From Azorhizobium doebereinerae UFLA1-100 (GTDB lineage Bacteria > Pseudomonadota > Alphaproteobacteria > Rhizobiales > Xanthobacteraceae): DNA of 64,000 bases. Below the pieces are notes generated by a model that did not search any database, had not been told where the DNA came from, and saw only the letters and a program-made list of their open reading frames with translations. The stretch lies in contig NZ_AXBA01000028.1 in the NCBI RefSeq assembly GCF_000473085.1, positions 1 to 64,000 of the forward strand. The letters are read 5' to 3'. Made by a program: the position numbers and the translations under genes. Of this stretch, positions 53,388 to 64,000 are shown piece by piece (position 1 is the stretch's first letter; each line of letters begins with the position of its first letter).

Positions 53388-53574
53388 CCGCCCCATGTCC
53401 TTCCGTTCGCCAGAGCGCTCCTCATGAGCGCCGCGCCGCCACTGCGAATCAGCGTCCGATCCTAATGGAGGCGGCCCGGGGTTAGAAGCCCGCCCCGGGG
53501 ACCCGGCGCCGCCCTCTCCCGCGCGGCGGGGGGATGCCTTGCGCGCGGTCCTGACGCCTCCCGCGCGACCCGCT

Positions 53575-53599
53575 CCCTCTCCCGCATCGCGGGAGAGGG
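53575..53599. repeat. Dispersed palindromic repeat copy
   Basis: CCCTCTCCCGC-ATC-GCGGGAGAGGG is a perfect 11-bp hairpin with a 3-base loop. The flank CGCGCGACCCGCTCCCTCTC resembles the copy at 48374-48392 almost base for base. It lies between the SGNH-type gene and the DivL-like gene, both leftward, and might act as a terminator of the former's upstream read-through or as a structural repeat. Confidence 0.7.
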
Positions 53600-53653
53600 C
53601 TTTCCGGCCCGCCGGGCGGCTGCGACAGGCCCAGCCGTTCCGGCCCCCGGCGC

Positions 53654-54517
53654 TCACTTGCCGTAATAGTCCTGCACCGTCTCCCAGGCGACGGCCTGGA
53701 TCAGGGCGGCGGTCGGCGCGTCGATGCTGCCGACATAGCTGTTGCCCACCGGCGAGCGGCCGGTCAGCGCGGCGAAGATCACGCTGGCGGCGAGATAGCT
53801 GCCCGCCGGGCTCGGATGGCGCTTGTCCGCCGCATAGAGGTTCAGCTCCGGCTGGCGGGCGCGCATGCGGGCGAAGGCGAGGCCCGCCGGGATCACCAGA
53901 GCGTCATTGGCATTGCCCACCGTGGTGTAGGCCTCGGCCAGCTCCGCCGTCATCTCCGGCTTGTCCGCATAAGCCCAGGACATGAACAGGACGGGACGCG
54001 CCTCGTTCTGCCGCACGATGGCGCTGTCCTTCTTCACCTCGCTGGCGAAGGCGGCCTTGAGCTGGGGATGGATCGGGCACTGGCTGCAATCCATCATCAC
54101 CGCCACGTCGAACAGCCGGCCCGGCTTGTTGAAGACCACGTTGTTCTGGTCGTCGAACGTGTAGGCGCCGAGGCCGCCGGGGCGGAAATAGCTCGCCATG
54201 TCGTGCCAATCGAGGCCGGAGCCGCCGATGGTCACCATGATCGCCCGGTAGGCGGCCTTGTTGTCGGGGTCGGCGGCCTTCTCCAGCGCCAGCACCTGGC
54301 TGTGGATGCCGTTGTTGTAATAGAAGAAGCTGTTGCCGACGAAGAGCGCGCTCTTGGGGAAGTCCGGCCCCAGCGTCGTCACCTTCGGCCGGGTCTGAAC
54401 CGCCGGAACGGCGGCCGCGGCCTGCGGCGCGGACTGGGCCAGCGCGGCCGGCGCCACAGACCATGACCCAAGAGCAAGCGCCACCAGCGCGGCGATCAGG
54501 CGCCCCGTGCGAACCAT
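53654..54517 (-). CDS. Secreted SGNH-hydrolase-like protein
   Basis: This 287-residue exported protein has a signal peptide (ALVALALGSWSVAPAALAQ) and a mature domain with SGNH features: LFVGNSFFYYNN near residue 60 as block I, TIGGSGLDWHDMASYF as the glycine block, and YAADKRHPSPAGSYLAA near the C-terminus with the catalytic D..H. Such enzymes are esterases or acetylhydrolases acting on glycans or lipids, but no substrate is evident. GGGAGGA lies 7 bases before the ATG at 54517. It appears monocistronic, as neighbours on both sides are over 130 bases away. Confidence 0.75.
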   Translation of the reverse strand: MVRTGRLIAALVALALGSWSVAPAALAQSAPQAAAAVPAVQTRPKVTTLGPDFPKSALFVGNSFFYYNNGIHSQVLALEKAADPDNKAAYRAIMVTIGGSGLDWHDMASYFRPGGLGAYTFDDQNNVVFNKPGRLFDVAVMMDCSQCPIHPQLKAAFASEVKKDSAIVRQNEARPVLFMSWAYADKPEMTAELAEAYTTVGNANDALVIPAGLAFARMRARQPELNLYAADKRHPSPAGSYLAASVIFAALTGRSPVGNSYVGSIDAPTAALIQAVAWETVQDYYGK

Positions 54518-54653
54518 CTGCAATCCTCCCTCGCGCCGGCCGCTGCGGATCGATGTGCGGCCGGTCATCTTGTGCGGGAGGATACTGGCGGCAGTTGCCC
54601 GATGGGGCAACCATGGCGGCCCGCCCCCCCACGGGGGCCGGGCCGGAGGCGCC

Positions 54654-55640
54654 TCAGAGCCCTTCGAACAGCGCGGTCGAGAGATAGCGCTCGGCGAAGG
54701 AGGGCACGATGACGACGATATTCTTGCCGGCATTCTCCGGCCGGGCGCCGATCTCCAGCGCCGCCGCGATGGCCGCGCCCGAGGAGATGCCGCCGGGAAT
54801 GCCCTCGTAGCGGGCGAGCGCGCGGGCGGTGTCGAACGCGGTCTGGTTGCCCACGGTCACCACCTCGTCGATGATGCTGCGGTCCAGCACGTCCGGCACG
54901 AAGCCGGCGCCAATGCCCTGGATCTTGTGCGGGCCGGGCTGGCCGCCGGACAGCACCGGAGAATCCTCCGGCTCCACCGCCACCATGCGCAGCGAGGCCT
55001 TGCGCGGCTTCAGCACCTGGCCGATGCCGGTGATGGTGCCGCCGGTGCCCACGCCCGACACCACCACGTCCACCGCGCCGTCGGTGTCGTTCCAGATCTC
55101 CTCCGCCGTGGTGCGGCGGTGGACTTCGGGATTGGCCTTGTTCTTGAACTGCTGCGGCATCACCGCCTTGGGCAGTTCCTTGATCAGTTCCTCGGCCTTC
55201 TGCACCGCGCCGCGCATGCCAAGGTTGGCCGGGGTCAGCACCAGCTCGGCGCCCAGCAGCGCCAGCATCTTGCGGCGCTCCACCGACATGCTCTCGGGCA
55301 TGACGAGGATCAGCCGCAGGCCGCGCGCGGCGGCGACGAAGGCGAGCGCGATGCCGGTGTTGCCGGAGGTGGGCTCCACCAGCACGGTGTCGGCGTCGAG
55401 CGCGCCGGCCTCGGCCATGGCGTCCACCATGGCGACGCCGATGCGGTCCTTCACGCTGGCGATGGGATTGAAGAATTCCAGCTTGGCGAGGATGTTCGCC
55501 TTCACGCCGCGCAGTTCCGGCAGGCGGTGCAGGCGGACCAGCGGGGTGTCGCCGATGGTCTCGGTGACGGAATCATAGACCCGCCCGCGGCCGGGGCGAT
55601 GGGCGGCCGCAGGGGCGGCTTTGGCAGCGGACGGCGCCAT
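54654..55640 (-). CDS. cysK: Cysteine synthase (O-acetylserine sulfhydrylase)
   Basis: This 328-residue PLP enzyme makes L-cysteine from O-acetylserine and sulfide. The PLP lysine is Lys64 in [11 protein letters not shown], followed by the substrate loop [12 protein letters not shown] and the phosphate-binding [12 protein letters not shown]. About 15 extra residues, rich in Ala, precede the usual N-terminus. The ATG at 55640 lies 50 bases after the stop of an Rrf2-family regulator transcribed in the same direction, so the regulator probably controls it, as CymR or IscR-like regulators do in other bacteria. Confidence 0.94.
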   Translation of the reverse strand: MAPSAAKAAPAAAHRPGRGRVYDSVTETIGDTPLVRLHRLPELRGVKANILAKLEFFNPIASVKDRIGVAMVDAMAEAGALDADTVLVEPTSGNTGIALAFVAAARGLRLILVMPESMSVERRKMLALLGAELVLTPANLGMRGAVQKAEELIKELPKAVMPQQFKNKANPEVHRRTTAEEIWNDTDGAVDVVVSGVGTGGTITGIGQVLKPRKASLRMVAVEPEDSPVLSGGQPGPHKIQGIGAGFVPDVLDRSIIDEVVTVGNQTAFDTARALARYEGIPGGISSGAAIAAALEIGARPENAGKNIVVIVPSFAERYLSTALFEGL

Positions 55641-55690
55641 GGACGTTCTCCTCGCGAATTGGGACGGCGGACGGCGGAGGGCCGCGCCGG

Positions 55691-56131
55691 TCAGATGATG
55701 AAATCGATGCGGTCGTGATCCGAGCCGTGCCCCTTGGTGTCGGCGGCGCGGCACAGGTCTTCCAGGGTCACGGTGTCGAGGGCGGTGTCGAAGGTCTGCT
55801 CGGCGGCGGCGACCGCCGGCTGCACCACGTCGGTGACCAAAGGCGGGAGGATGATCTCCTTCTCCTCCTCGGCCCCCTCCACCACGCGGACGATCTCCGC
55901 CACGGAGACGCGGCGGCGCTCCCGCGCCAGCTCGTAGCCGCCGCGCGGGCCGCGCACGCCCTTCAGCACGCCGGCATGCACCAGCGCCTGGAGCACGGGC
56001 TCCAGCCGGCGGGGCGGCAGGCCATGGCGGGCAGCCAGGGATTTCGCGGCGACGGGGGTGCCGCGGGCATGAACGGCAACGTCCACGACGGCGGCGATGG
56101 CGAGCAGGCTTTTGTCGGATAAACGCGGCAT
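55691..56131 (-). CDS. Rrf2 family transcriptional regulator lacking cluster cysteines
   Basis: This 146-residue regulator has a winged helix (residues 8-80, with [20 protein letters not shown] and [13 protein letters not shown]) and the Rrf2 dimerisation helix. The three cysteines that bind the iron-sulfur cluster in IscR are absent; the only Cys is near the C-terminus in LEDLCRAAD. It is therefore more like CymR, which senses cysteine status through a partner protein. It lies between dut and cysK in one direction, with gaps of 10 and 50 bases, and probably regulates cysK. Confidence 0.85.
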   Translation of the reverse strand: MPRLSDKSLLAIAAVVDVAVHARGTPVAAKSLAARHGLPPRRLEPVLQALVHAGVLKGVRGPRGGYELARERRRVSVAEIVRVVEGAEEEKEIILPPLVTDVVQPAVAAAEQTFDTALDTVTLEDLCRAADTKGHGSDHDRIDFII

Positions 56132-56141
56132 GGGACTGTGG

Positions 56142-56618
56142 CTATCTCGATTGAGGCGCCCCGTCGAGCCCTGTCGAGCCAAAACCACCGACGCCACGTG
56201 CAGTTTCTCCCAATTTTCCACTTTCTACCAGCTTTATTTGGTTTATCCCCGCCACCACCAGCTGGGCGATCCGCAATCCACGCGTGATCACAAAGGGTTC
56301 GCGACCGTGGTTGACCAGCAGCACCTGCACCTCGCCGCGATAATCGGCATCGATCGTGCCCGGCGCGTTCAGCACCGTGACGCCGAATTTCAGCGCCAGG
56401 CCGGAGCGCGGACGCACCTGCCCCTCGAAGCCGCCGGGCAGCGCCAGGGTGAGGCCGGTGGGCACCAGCGCCCAGCAACCGGGCCGCAAGGTCAGCGGCT
56501 CGGCCTCCGGCACCGCCGCCAGGAGGTCCATGCCGGCGGAGGCCGCCGTCGCATAGTCGGGCAGCGGCAGCCCCTCGCCATGGGCCAGCCGGACCACCGG
56601 CACTTCGACTGCACTCAT
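56142..56618 (-). CDS. dut: Deoxyuridine 5-prime-triphosphate nucleotidohydrolase (dUTPase)
   Basis: This 158-residue trimeric dUTPase hydrolyses dUTP to dUMP, keeping uracil out of DNA. The five motifs are visible: ASAGMDLLA (motif 1), [12 protein letters not shown] (2), [14 protein letters not shown] (3), RIAQLVV (4) and [10 protein letters not shown] (5). The ATG at 56618 has GAGGACGAG upstream, and a GTG at 56636 is a weaker alternative. It follows coaBC by 73 bases in the same direction. The coaBC-dut pairing is common in proteobacteria. Confidence 0.95.
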   Translation of the reverse strand: MSAVEVPVVRLAHGEGLPLPDYATAASAGMDLLAAVPEAEPLTLRPGCWALVPTGLTLALPGGFEGQVRPRSGLALKFGVTVLNAPGTIDADYRGEVQVLLVNHGREPFVITRGLRIAQLVVAGINQIKLVESGKLGETARGVGGFGSTGLDGAPQSR

Positions 56619-56691
56619 CTTCTCGTCCTCTGTCACGATGCGAGCGGCAAAGCCCCCTGCCCTGCGGCGCGGGAGCCCGGTCCGCCCAGGC

Positions 56692-57894
56692 TCAGGTCAG
56701 CGCCCCTGCGAGGCGGGCGACGAGGCGGCGGGCCACCTCGCCCTTGCTGGCGGAGGGCCAGTCCTCTACCCCTTCGGCGGTGACCAGATGCACGGTGTTG
56801 GCGTCCCCGCCCATGATGCCGGTGGCGGGCGAGACGTCGTTGGCGACGATCCAGTCGCAGCCCTTGCGCAGGCGCTTGGCCTTGGCATTGGGCACCACGT
56901 TCTCGGTCTCGGCGGCAAAGCCCACCACCAAGCGCGGCCGCAGGGTGGAATGGTGCGAGACGGTGGCGAGGATGTCCGGATTCTCCACCAGCGCCAGGTC
57001 CGGCGTGCCCTCCGGTCCCTTCTTGATCTTCTGCTCCGCCTCGCCCGCCACCCGCCAGTCGGCGACCGCAGCGGCGAAGATGGCGATGTCCGCCGGCAGA
57101 TGCTCCTCCACCGCCGCCAGCATGTCGCGGGCGCGCTCCACATGGATGACGGTGACGCCGCGCGGGTCCGGCACCTGCACCGGGCCGGAGACCAGCACCA
57201 CCTCCGCGCCCGCCGCGGCGGCGGCGGCGGCAATGGCGTGGCCCTGCTTGCCGGAGGAGCGGTTGGCGATATAGCGCACCGGGTCGATGGGCTCGACCGT
57301 GGGCCCCGACGTCACCAGCACCCGGCGGCCCTTCAAGAGCGGGGCATGGGCCTCGAACCGCGCCTCGATGGCGGCGAGGATCTCCATCGGCTCGGCCATG
57401 CGCCCCTCGCCGAATTCGCCGCGCTCGGCCATGGCCCCCGCATTGGGGCCGATGATGCCGGCGCCGTCGCCTTTCAGCAGCGCCAGATTGCGCCGGGTGG
57501 CCGGGTGGCTCCACATGCGCGGGTTCATGGCCGGGGCGAACAGCACCGGCTTGTCGGTGGCCAGCAGCGCGGTGGAGGCGAGGTCGTCGGCGAAGCCGTT
57601 GGCCGCCTTGGCCATCAGGTCAGCGGTGGCGGGGGCCACCACCACCAGGTCGGCCTCCCGCGACAGGCGGATATGGCCGATGTCGTGCTCGGCGGTGAGG
57701 TCGAACAGATCGGTGAACACCCGCTCGCCGGTGAGCGCGCCCACCGACAGCGGGGTGACGAAATGCTGCGCGGCGCCGGTCATGATCGCGCGCACGCTGG
57801 CGCCGCGCTCCTTCAGCCGGCGGATGAGATCCAGGCACTTATAGGCGGCGATGCCGCCGCCGATGATCAGAAGGATGCGTCGCTCGTGCAGCAT
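56692..57894 (-). CDS. coaBC: Bifunctional phosphopantothenoylcysteine decarboxylase/synthetase
   Basis: This 400-residue coenzyme A biosynthesis enzyme has an N-terminal FMN-dependent CoaC decarboxylase (residues 1-185, with [37 protein letters not shown] and PAMNPRMW). A C-terminal CoaB synthetase follows (about 190-400, with [20 protein letters not shown] and AAVADWRV). In E. coli a Cys in the segment QACGDIGPGRM is needed for reducing the intermediate. Here the aligned segment reads [13 protein letters not shown] with no cysteine, which I believe is a lineage variant and not a defect. The ATG at 57894 begins directly with the flavoprotein strand. Confidence 0.93.
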   Translation of the reverse strand: MLHERRILLIIGGGIAAYKCLDLIRRLKERGASVRAIMTGAAQHFVTPLSVGALTGERVFTDLFDLTAEHDIGHIRLSREADLVVVAPATADLMAKAANGFADDLASTALLATDKPVLFAPAMNPRMWSHPATRRNLALLKGDGAGIIGPNAGAMAERGEFGEGRMAEPMEILAAIEARFEAHAPLLKGRRVLVTSGPTVEPIDPVRYIANRSSGKQGHAIAAAAAAAGAEVVLVSGPVQVPDPRGVTVIHVERARDMLAAVEEHLPADIAIFAAAVADWRVAGEAEQKIKKGPEGTPDLALVENPDILATVSHHSTLRPRLVVGFAAETENVVPNAKAKRLRKGCDWIVANDVSPATGIMGGDANTVHLVTAEGVEDWPSASKGEVARRLVARLAGALT

Positions 57895-58103
57895 GGGAAG
57901 TCCTCCCTGGCGTGTCCCGGCCGGTGCGGCGGGCCGGACGCCGCCGTGATGCTCTATCGGAAATTCCCGCCGGCCGCATCCGGCCGGATCAACGGCCCTG
58001 CCGGCGCCCCGCCGGCGTGCCGTTCCGACACACCCCGCGCGGCCGCATTTCACCCGCCCCCGGCGTGGGCTAGGCTGCGCGGCTCGAATCCGTTCCCGGA
58101 GAC

Positions 58104-59681
58104 ATGACCGTGCGCCGCCGCATCTGGATCGCCGTTTTCCTGCTGGTGGCCGCCGCCTTTGTCGCCCGCCTCGTCCTCGCCACCCGCGACATGCCCGCCG
58201 CCCTGACCGCGGCGCAGTTCGAGACGCTGCGCACCGACCTGCCGCGCATGCGCGCCTTCCTGCACCGGATGCCCAAGGGCGGCGACCTGCACACCCACCT
58301 CTCCGGCGCGGTCTATGCCGAGCGCTACATCGCCTGGGCGATCCGCGACGGATTGTGCCTGCGCCCGGCCGACTGGGTGATCCTGCCCCGGCCGGAGGGC
58401 GCCAGCGCCGAGCAGCCGTGCGGTGCCGACCCCGCAATCGTGCCCATCGCCACCGCGCTGGCCGGCGGGCGCGGACAGGGCCCCTACGACCTCCTGGTGA
58501 ATGCCCTCTCCACCCGCTGGTTCGTGCCCACCCTGCCGGTGCCTTCCGGCCACGACCAGTTCTTCGGCACCTTCGGCAAGTTCAACGCCGCCACCGGCGG
58601 GGCCGACTGGGACAGCACGGCCCGGGCCATCGCCGAGATGGTGGCCGACCAGCTGAAGCAATATGACGCCGACACGGTGCAATATGCGGAATTCATGGTC
58701 ACCCTGTTCGAGGGCGAGGACCGCCGCCGGCTGGCGCAGGCCCTGACGCCGGAGGTGACCGGCGGCGCCATCACCGCCGAGACCCCGCCCGCCGCCATGC
58801 TGGCCGCCCTGGAGCGCGCCGGGCTGCCCGACCTGGTGGCGGCGAAGGCCGCCCAGCTGAAGGACCTGACGGCGCGGATCGACGCCCTGCTCGGCTGCGG
58901 CACGGCGCGGACCGAGCCCGGCTGCGCCGTCACCTACCGCTTCATCGCCCAGGTGAGCCGCAACGCGCCGCCGGCCGAGGTCTTCACCCAGACCGCCCAT
59001 GCCGCCGCTTTGGTGCGGACGGCGCCGCGGATCGTCGCCGGGCTGAATTATGTCGGCCCGGAGGACTATCGCATCTCGCTGCGCGACTACCGCATGCACA
59101 TGGGCTGGATCGGCTTCCTCGCCGGCCGCGACGTGCCGGTGGCGCTGCACGCGGGCGAGCTGTGGCTGGGGCTGGTGCCGCCGCCCGACCTCGACTTCCA
59201 CATCCGCGAGGCGGTGGAGGTGGCCGGCGCCCGGCGCATCGGCCACGGCACCGCCATCGGCTTCGAGCGCGACATGGACGGACTGCTGGCCGAGATGCGC
59301 CGCCGCGACGTGGCGGTGGAGATCGCGCTGACCTCGTCCGACGTCATCCTCGGGGTGCGCGGCAAGGAGCACCCCATCACCACCTATCTGTCCGCCGGGG
59401 TGCCGGTGACGCTGGCCACCGACGATGCCGGCGTCTCCCGCATCGACCTCAGCAACGAGTATTTCCGCGCCGCGCGCGACTACGGGCTCGACTACGCGAC
59501 GCTGAAGACGCTGGCCCGCGCCGCCCTCGCCCATGCCTTCCTGAGCCTGGACGAGCGGCAGTGGCAGCTCGGCCGGCTCGACAGCGCCTTTGCCGCCTTC
59601 GAGCGCAAGGTGGCCGACGGCCTGCCGCTCAAGACCAAGGCGGCGCTGGTGGCGCGGGCGATGCTGCCGAAGGGGTGGTGA
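58104..59681 (+). CDS. ADGF/CECR1-type adenosine deaminase with N-terminal membrane anchor
   Basis: This 525-residue metal-dependent hydrolase has one hydrophobic N-terminal segment (RIWIAVFLLVAAAFVARLVL), so it is anchored in or exported across the inner membrane. The adenosine-deaminase-fold ligands are visible: GGDLHTHLSGAV (HxH), VALHAGELW, RIGHGTAIGF and TLATDDAGVS with the catalytic Asp. The long insertions and the order match the secreted ADGF (adenosine deaminase growth factor-like) subfamily and not the cytosolic Add type. It would convert extracytoplasmic adenosine or related nucleosides to inosine, for salvage. It is monocistronic, convergent with oxyR. Confidence 0.8.
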   Translation: MTVRRRIWIAVFLLVAAAFVARLVLATRDMPAALTAAQFETLRTDLPRMRAFLHRMPKGGDLHTHLSGAVYAERYIAWAIRDGLCLRPADWVILPRPEGASAEQPCGADPAIVPIATALAGGRGQGPYDLLVNALSTRWFVPTLPVPSGHDQFFGTFGKFNAATGGADWDSTARAIAEMVADQLKQYDADTVQYAEFMVTLFEGEDRRRLAQALTPEVTGGAITAETPPAAMLAALERAGLPDLVAAKAAQLKDLTARIDALLGCGTARTEPGCAVTYRFIAQVSRNAPPAEVFTQTAHAAALVRTAPRIVAGLNYVGPEDYRISLRDYRMHMGWIGFLAGRDVPVALHAGELWLGLVPPPDLDFHIREAVEVAGARRIGHGTAIGFERDMDGLLAEMRRRDVAVEIALTSSDVILGVRGKEHPITTYLSAGVPVTLATDDAGVSRIDLSNEYFRAARDYGLDYATLKTLARAALAHAFLSLDERQWQLGRLDSAFAAFERKVADGLPLKTKAALVARAMLPKGW

Positions 59682-59704
59682 GGGCGGGCTGGAGCACGCG
59701 CCGA

Positions 59705-60637
59705 TCAGCTCAGGCTCTCCTCGGCGGGGCCCGGCTCGCGCGGCGTGACGGTCGAGCGGCGGACCACGTCGGAGATCTGCATCAGCTGCTTGGTGAGCGG
59801 GCTGGTCTTGCGCCAGACCATGCCGATGGTGCGGGACGGCTGGGGAGCGCCGAAGCGCGTCACCGCCACCGCCGCCGAGCGCGTCTCCACCGCCACCGCC
59901 ATCTCCGGGATCAGCGTGACGCCGATGCCGGCATCCACCATCTGCACCAAAGTGGACAGCGAGCTGGCCTCCAGGAAATCGCGCGGCGGCGCCGCCCGCA
60001 TGTCCACGTTGCAGAAGGACAGCGCCTGGTCGCGGAAGCAATGCCCCTCCTCCAGCAGCAGCAGGCGCATCTCGCGCAGTTCGTCCGGGTCGGGGATCGG
60101 CTTGCCCGCGTCCGCGCGCGGCCGGACCAGGACGAAGCTCTCGGTGAACAGGGGGATCTCGATCAGCGCCGGCTCGGACACCGGCAGGGCGACGATGGCG
60201 GTGTCGAGCCGGCCGTCCTCCAGCTCCTGGAGCAGGCGCGGCGTCTGGGTCTCGCGCACGTGGATGTCGAGCCCCTCGTGCTGGCGGCTCAGGCTGCCGA
60301 GCAGGCTCGGCAGCAGATAGGGCGCCACCGTGGGGATGACGCCGATGCGCAGCCGCCCCATCAGCCGGTCCCGCGAGGCGCGCGCCAGGTCCCCCAGTTC
60401 GTCGATGGAGCGCAGGATGTCGCGGATGCGCGGCGCGAACGCCTCCCCGAAGCTGGTCAGCCGCACCTGCCGGGCGCTGCGCTCGAACAATTCGGTGCCC
60501 GCCTCCTGCTCCAGCTCCTTGATCTGCATGGACAGGGCCGGCTGGGAAATGCCGCACGCCTCGGCCGCGCGGCGGAAGTGGCCGTGCCGCGCCAGGGCCT
60601 CGAAATAGCGCAGCTGACGGAGCGTCAGGTTCTTCAT
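59705..60637 (-). CDS. oxyR: LysR-type hydrogen peroxide sensor OxyR
   Basis: This 310-residue LysR regulator has an N-terminal HTH (LRQLRYFEALARHGHFRRAA) and a C-terminal sensor domain carrying the redox pair Cys200 and Cys209 in EEGHCFRDQALSFCNVD, the same spacing as E. coli Cys199-Cys208. Oxidation by peroxide forms a disulfide and activates target genes. It is divergent from katG, with 125 bases between the start codons and candidate binding sites in that gap, so katG is an obvious target and autoregulation is likely. Confidence 0.95.
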   Translation of the reverse strand: MKNLTLRQLRYFEALARHGHFRRAAEACGISQPALSMQIKELEQEAGTELFERSARQVRLTSFGEAFAPRIRDILRSIDELGDLARASRDRLMGRLRIGVIPTVAPYLLPSLLGSLSRQHEGLDIHVRETQTPRLLQELEDGRLDTAIVALPVSEPALIEIPLFTESFVLVRPRADAGKPIPDPDELREMRLLLLEEGHCFRDQALSFCNVDMRAAPPRDFLEASSLSTLVQMVDAGIGVTLIPEMAVAVETRSAAVAVTRFGAPQPSRTIGMVWRKTSPLTKQLMQISDVVRRSTVTPREPGPAEESLS

Positions 60638-60670
60638 AACCTGAGCTTATCACGCCGATCAGTAAATCGG
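60636..60670. promoter_or_regulatory. Candidate OxyR binding sites in the oxyR-katG divergent region
   Basis: ATAACCTGAGCTTAT (60636-60650, ATAA-N7-TTAT) and CCGATCAGTAAATCGG (60655-60670) are two inverted repeats whose centres are about 20 bases apart, so they lie close to one helical face. They overlap or adjoin the start of oxyR and lie about 95-125 bases before katG. The two-dyad layout is that of LysR-type sites, and the match to OxyR is inferred from position. Confidence 0.5.
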
Positions 60671-60711
60671 AATTAATCTAATGAAGGAGATTTGCTAAGA
60701 GCCCTCGGTAG

Positions 60712-63027
<2,316 letters not shown>

Positions 63028-63069
63028 TCGCGCGGGCCGGACCTTGCCGGCCTGAGCGCCCCACACCAC

Positions 63070-63100
63070 CCGGCCTCCGCCGAAACCCGGCGGCGGCCGG
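63070..63100 (+). terminator. Terminator-like hairpin after katG
   Basis: CCGGCCTCCGCCG (63070-63082) pairs with CGGCGGCGGCCGG (63088-63100) at 12 of 13 positions with a 5-base loop, followed by GGCTTTCC. It lies 43 bases after the katG stop. Confidence 0.6.
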
Positions 63101-63400
63101 GGCTTTCCGATATGCCTTGGAGTTGTGGGGCGTCACGAGTAGCCCCCGCCCCCGTTCTGAAGACGAGACATTTCAGCGCGCGGCTGCATATGGGCAAAGC
63201 TCGTGCAGCAGGTGTTCCGCGTCATCCCGCGACAAAGGCCACAGACACCCCAGGCCCGCCTTCGGGACAGCTATCCGTCACAGAATCCCGGAAGGCCGCC
63301 ATGCGGGTGTTTTCCCGCTGCTAGCAGAATACCGCCAAATGGCGCGGCTCGGAGCGCCACGGGAGACGGGAAAACTGGACAGGCGCGCGTCTCTCGCCCA

Positions 63401-63421
63401 AGGTAGCGTGAGGTATTACCT
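63401..63421. promoter_or_regulatory. Candidate antitoxin operator
   Basis: AGGTATTACCT (63411-63421) is a palindrome, and AGGTA is repeated 10 bases earlier (63401-63405). It lies 18 bases before the antitoxin start, where ribbon-helix-helix antitoxins normally bind to repress their own operon. Confidence 0.45.
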
Positions 63422-63438
63422 TTGACGACGAGGCGAAG

Positions 63439-63717
63439 ATGGCGAGCGCCACCTCCATCAAGCTCGACGAGACCCTGAAAGACCGGGTGCGCGATCTAGC
63501 AGTTGCGCGCCGGCGCACGCCCCACTGGATCATGCGCGAGGCCATCGCGCAGTATGTGGAGCGGGAAGAAAAGCGCGAGGCCCTGCGTCAGGACACACTG
63601 AAGGCTTGGGAGGACGTCCAGGCCAGCGGCCTGCACGCGAGCGCCGAGGACGTTGAACGCTGGCTGTCGAGCTGGGGCACGGAGGATGAGCAGCCCGCCC
63701 CCCTATGCCGCAAATAG
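63439..63717 (+). CDS. Ribbon-helix-helix antitoxin (CopG/ParD-like)
   Basis: This 92-residue protein has an N-terminal ribbon-helix-helix DNA-binding domain (SIKLDETLKDRVRDLAVAR, then HWIMREAIAQYVERE), followed by a helical, acidic tail (HASAEDVERWLSSWG) typical of segments that wrap the toxin. It would repress its own operon at the site just upstream and neutralise the ParE-type toxin. Its last 13 bases overlap the toxin gene, giving coupled translation. Confidence 0.87.
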   Translation: MASATSIKLDETLKDRVRDLAVARRRTPHWIMREAIAQYVEREEKREALRQDTLKAWEDVQASGLHASAEDVERWLSSWGTEDEQPAPLCRK

Positions 63718-63995
63718 TCTATGCTCCGGCGGCGATCCGGGATTTGCAGCGCCTGCGCGCCTTTCTGGCGACGAAGAACCCCGACGCGGCGCGCCGGGCC
63801 GGCGCCGCCATCCTCGGCGGCCTGCGCCTCCTTGCCAGCCATCCCCGCCTCGGGCGGCCTGTGGACGACCTGCCCGAACAGTATCGCGACTGGCTGATCG
63901 AATTCGGCGACAGCGGCTATCTGGCACGCTACCGGCTGGACGCGGGCCGGGTGACGATCCTGGCGATCCGGCACCTCAAAGAGGCGGGTTTCTGA
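63705..63995 (+). CDS. ParE/RelE-superfamily toxin
   Basis: This 96-residue toxin of the ParE/RelE fold shows IVYAPAAIRDLQRLRAFLA, GLRLLASHPRLGRPV, GYLARYRLDAGRVTILAIRHLKE, the normal order of the family, and is complete with its stop at the right window edge. ParE toxins poison DNA gyrase, RelE toxins cut ribosome-bound mRNA. The HPRLGRPV segment and lack of RelE catalytic basic residues that I could place favour ParE-like, with moderate certainty. Confidence 0.87.
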   Translation: MPQIVYAPAAIRDLQRLRAFLATKNPDAARRAGAAILGGLRLLASHPRLGRPVDDLPEQYRDWLIEFGDSGYLARYRLDAGRVTILAIRHLKEAGF

Positions 63996-64000
63996 GGGGC

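Larger units (their letters stand above)
63028..63438. other. 411-base spacer between katG and toxin-antitoxin genes
   Basis: Beyond the hairpin at 63070-63100 and the small dyad at 63411-63421, the region shows no supported gene. Several short frames on the plus strand lack ribosome binding sites and family resemblance. The base composition is slightly less GC-rich than in katG, which suits a boundary of a small acquired module. Confidence 0.4.

Overview
The window is very GC-rich, densely packed DNA that looks like the chromosome of an alphaproteobacterium of the order Hyphomicrobiales (Rhizobiales), plausibly Xanthobacteraceae-like. The support is the gene order divL, tsaE-amgK fusion, murU, addB, addA, trxA (53.4 to 41.3 kb), the oxyR/katG pair, the MocR- and GntR-controlled catabolic units with ABC importers, and the short palindromic intergenic repeats. 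No rRNA, tRNA or CRISPR array was found. The species cannot be named from this window.

Layout. 0 to 0.3 kb: the end of an IS5-type insertion sequence cut by the window edge and abutting a palindromic repeat. 0.3 to 10.2 kb: a histidine phosphatase, the periplasmic glucan pair opgG-opgH, a small secreted protein, an orphan HisKA_2 histidine kinase, an IlvD/Edd-type dehydratase and a sulfotransferase. 10.2 to 20 kb: an amino-acid catabolic island. A MocR regulator heads a leftward set (DapA-like lyase, short-chain dehydrogenase, D-threonine-aldolase-like PLP enzyme), and divergently a class III omega-transaminase is followed by a DadA-type D-amino-acid dehydrogenase. Next to these lies a polar amino-acid ABC importer whose binding protein and permease are fused and whose ATPase gene carries an in-frame TAG. 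20.3 to 25.5 kb: a chemoreceptor, a FUSC-type membrane protein and pyruvate oxidase (poxB).

25.5 to 38.1 kb: the most interesting region. Thirteen leftward genes, most overlapping or within about 15 bases, form one apparent operon, with a divergent FCD-type GntR regulator at 37.4 kb. It encodes an alpha/beta hydrolase related to C-C bond hydrolases, an isochorismatase-type amidohydrolase, an HpcH/HpaI aldolase, two paralogous PuuE/imidase-type polysaccharide deacetylase-fold proteins flanking a fumarylacetoacetate-hydrolase-family enzyme, a complete Liv-type importer, a 74-residue AtzG-like subunit and its amidase. The set suggests import and stepwise hydrolysis of a cyclic imide, ureide or N-heterocycle, then C-C cleavage to central metabolites. 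I do not recognise it as a described pathway.

38.2 to 57.9 kb: mostly housekeeping: a DUF2778 (L,D-transpeptidase-like) protein, an IalB-family protein, a flavin reductase, trxA, addAB, murU, a tsaE-amgK fusion, a DivL-like kinase with Tyr in place of the phospho-acceptor His, an SGNH-type secreted protein, cysK with an Rrf2 regulator, dut and coaBC. 58.1 to 64 kb: a membrane-anchored ADGF-type adenosine deaminase, oxyR diverging from katG, and a ParD/ParE-type toxin-antitoxin pair at the right edge.

Many convergent gene pairs are separated by perfect GC-rich hairpins, two of which contain both stop codons.
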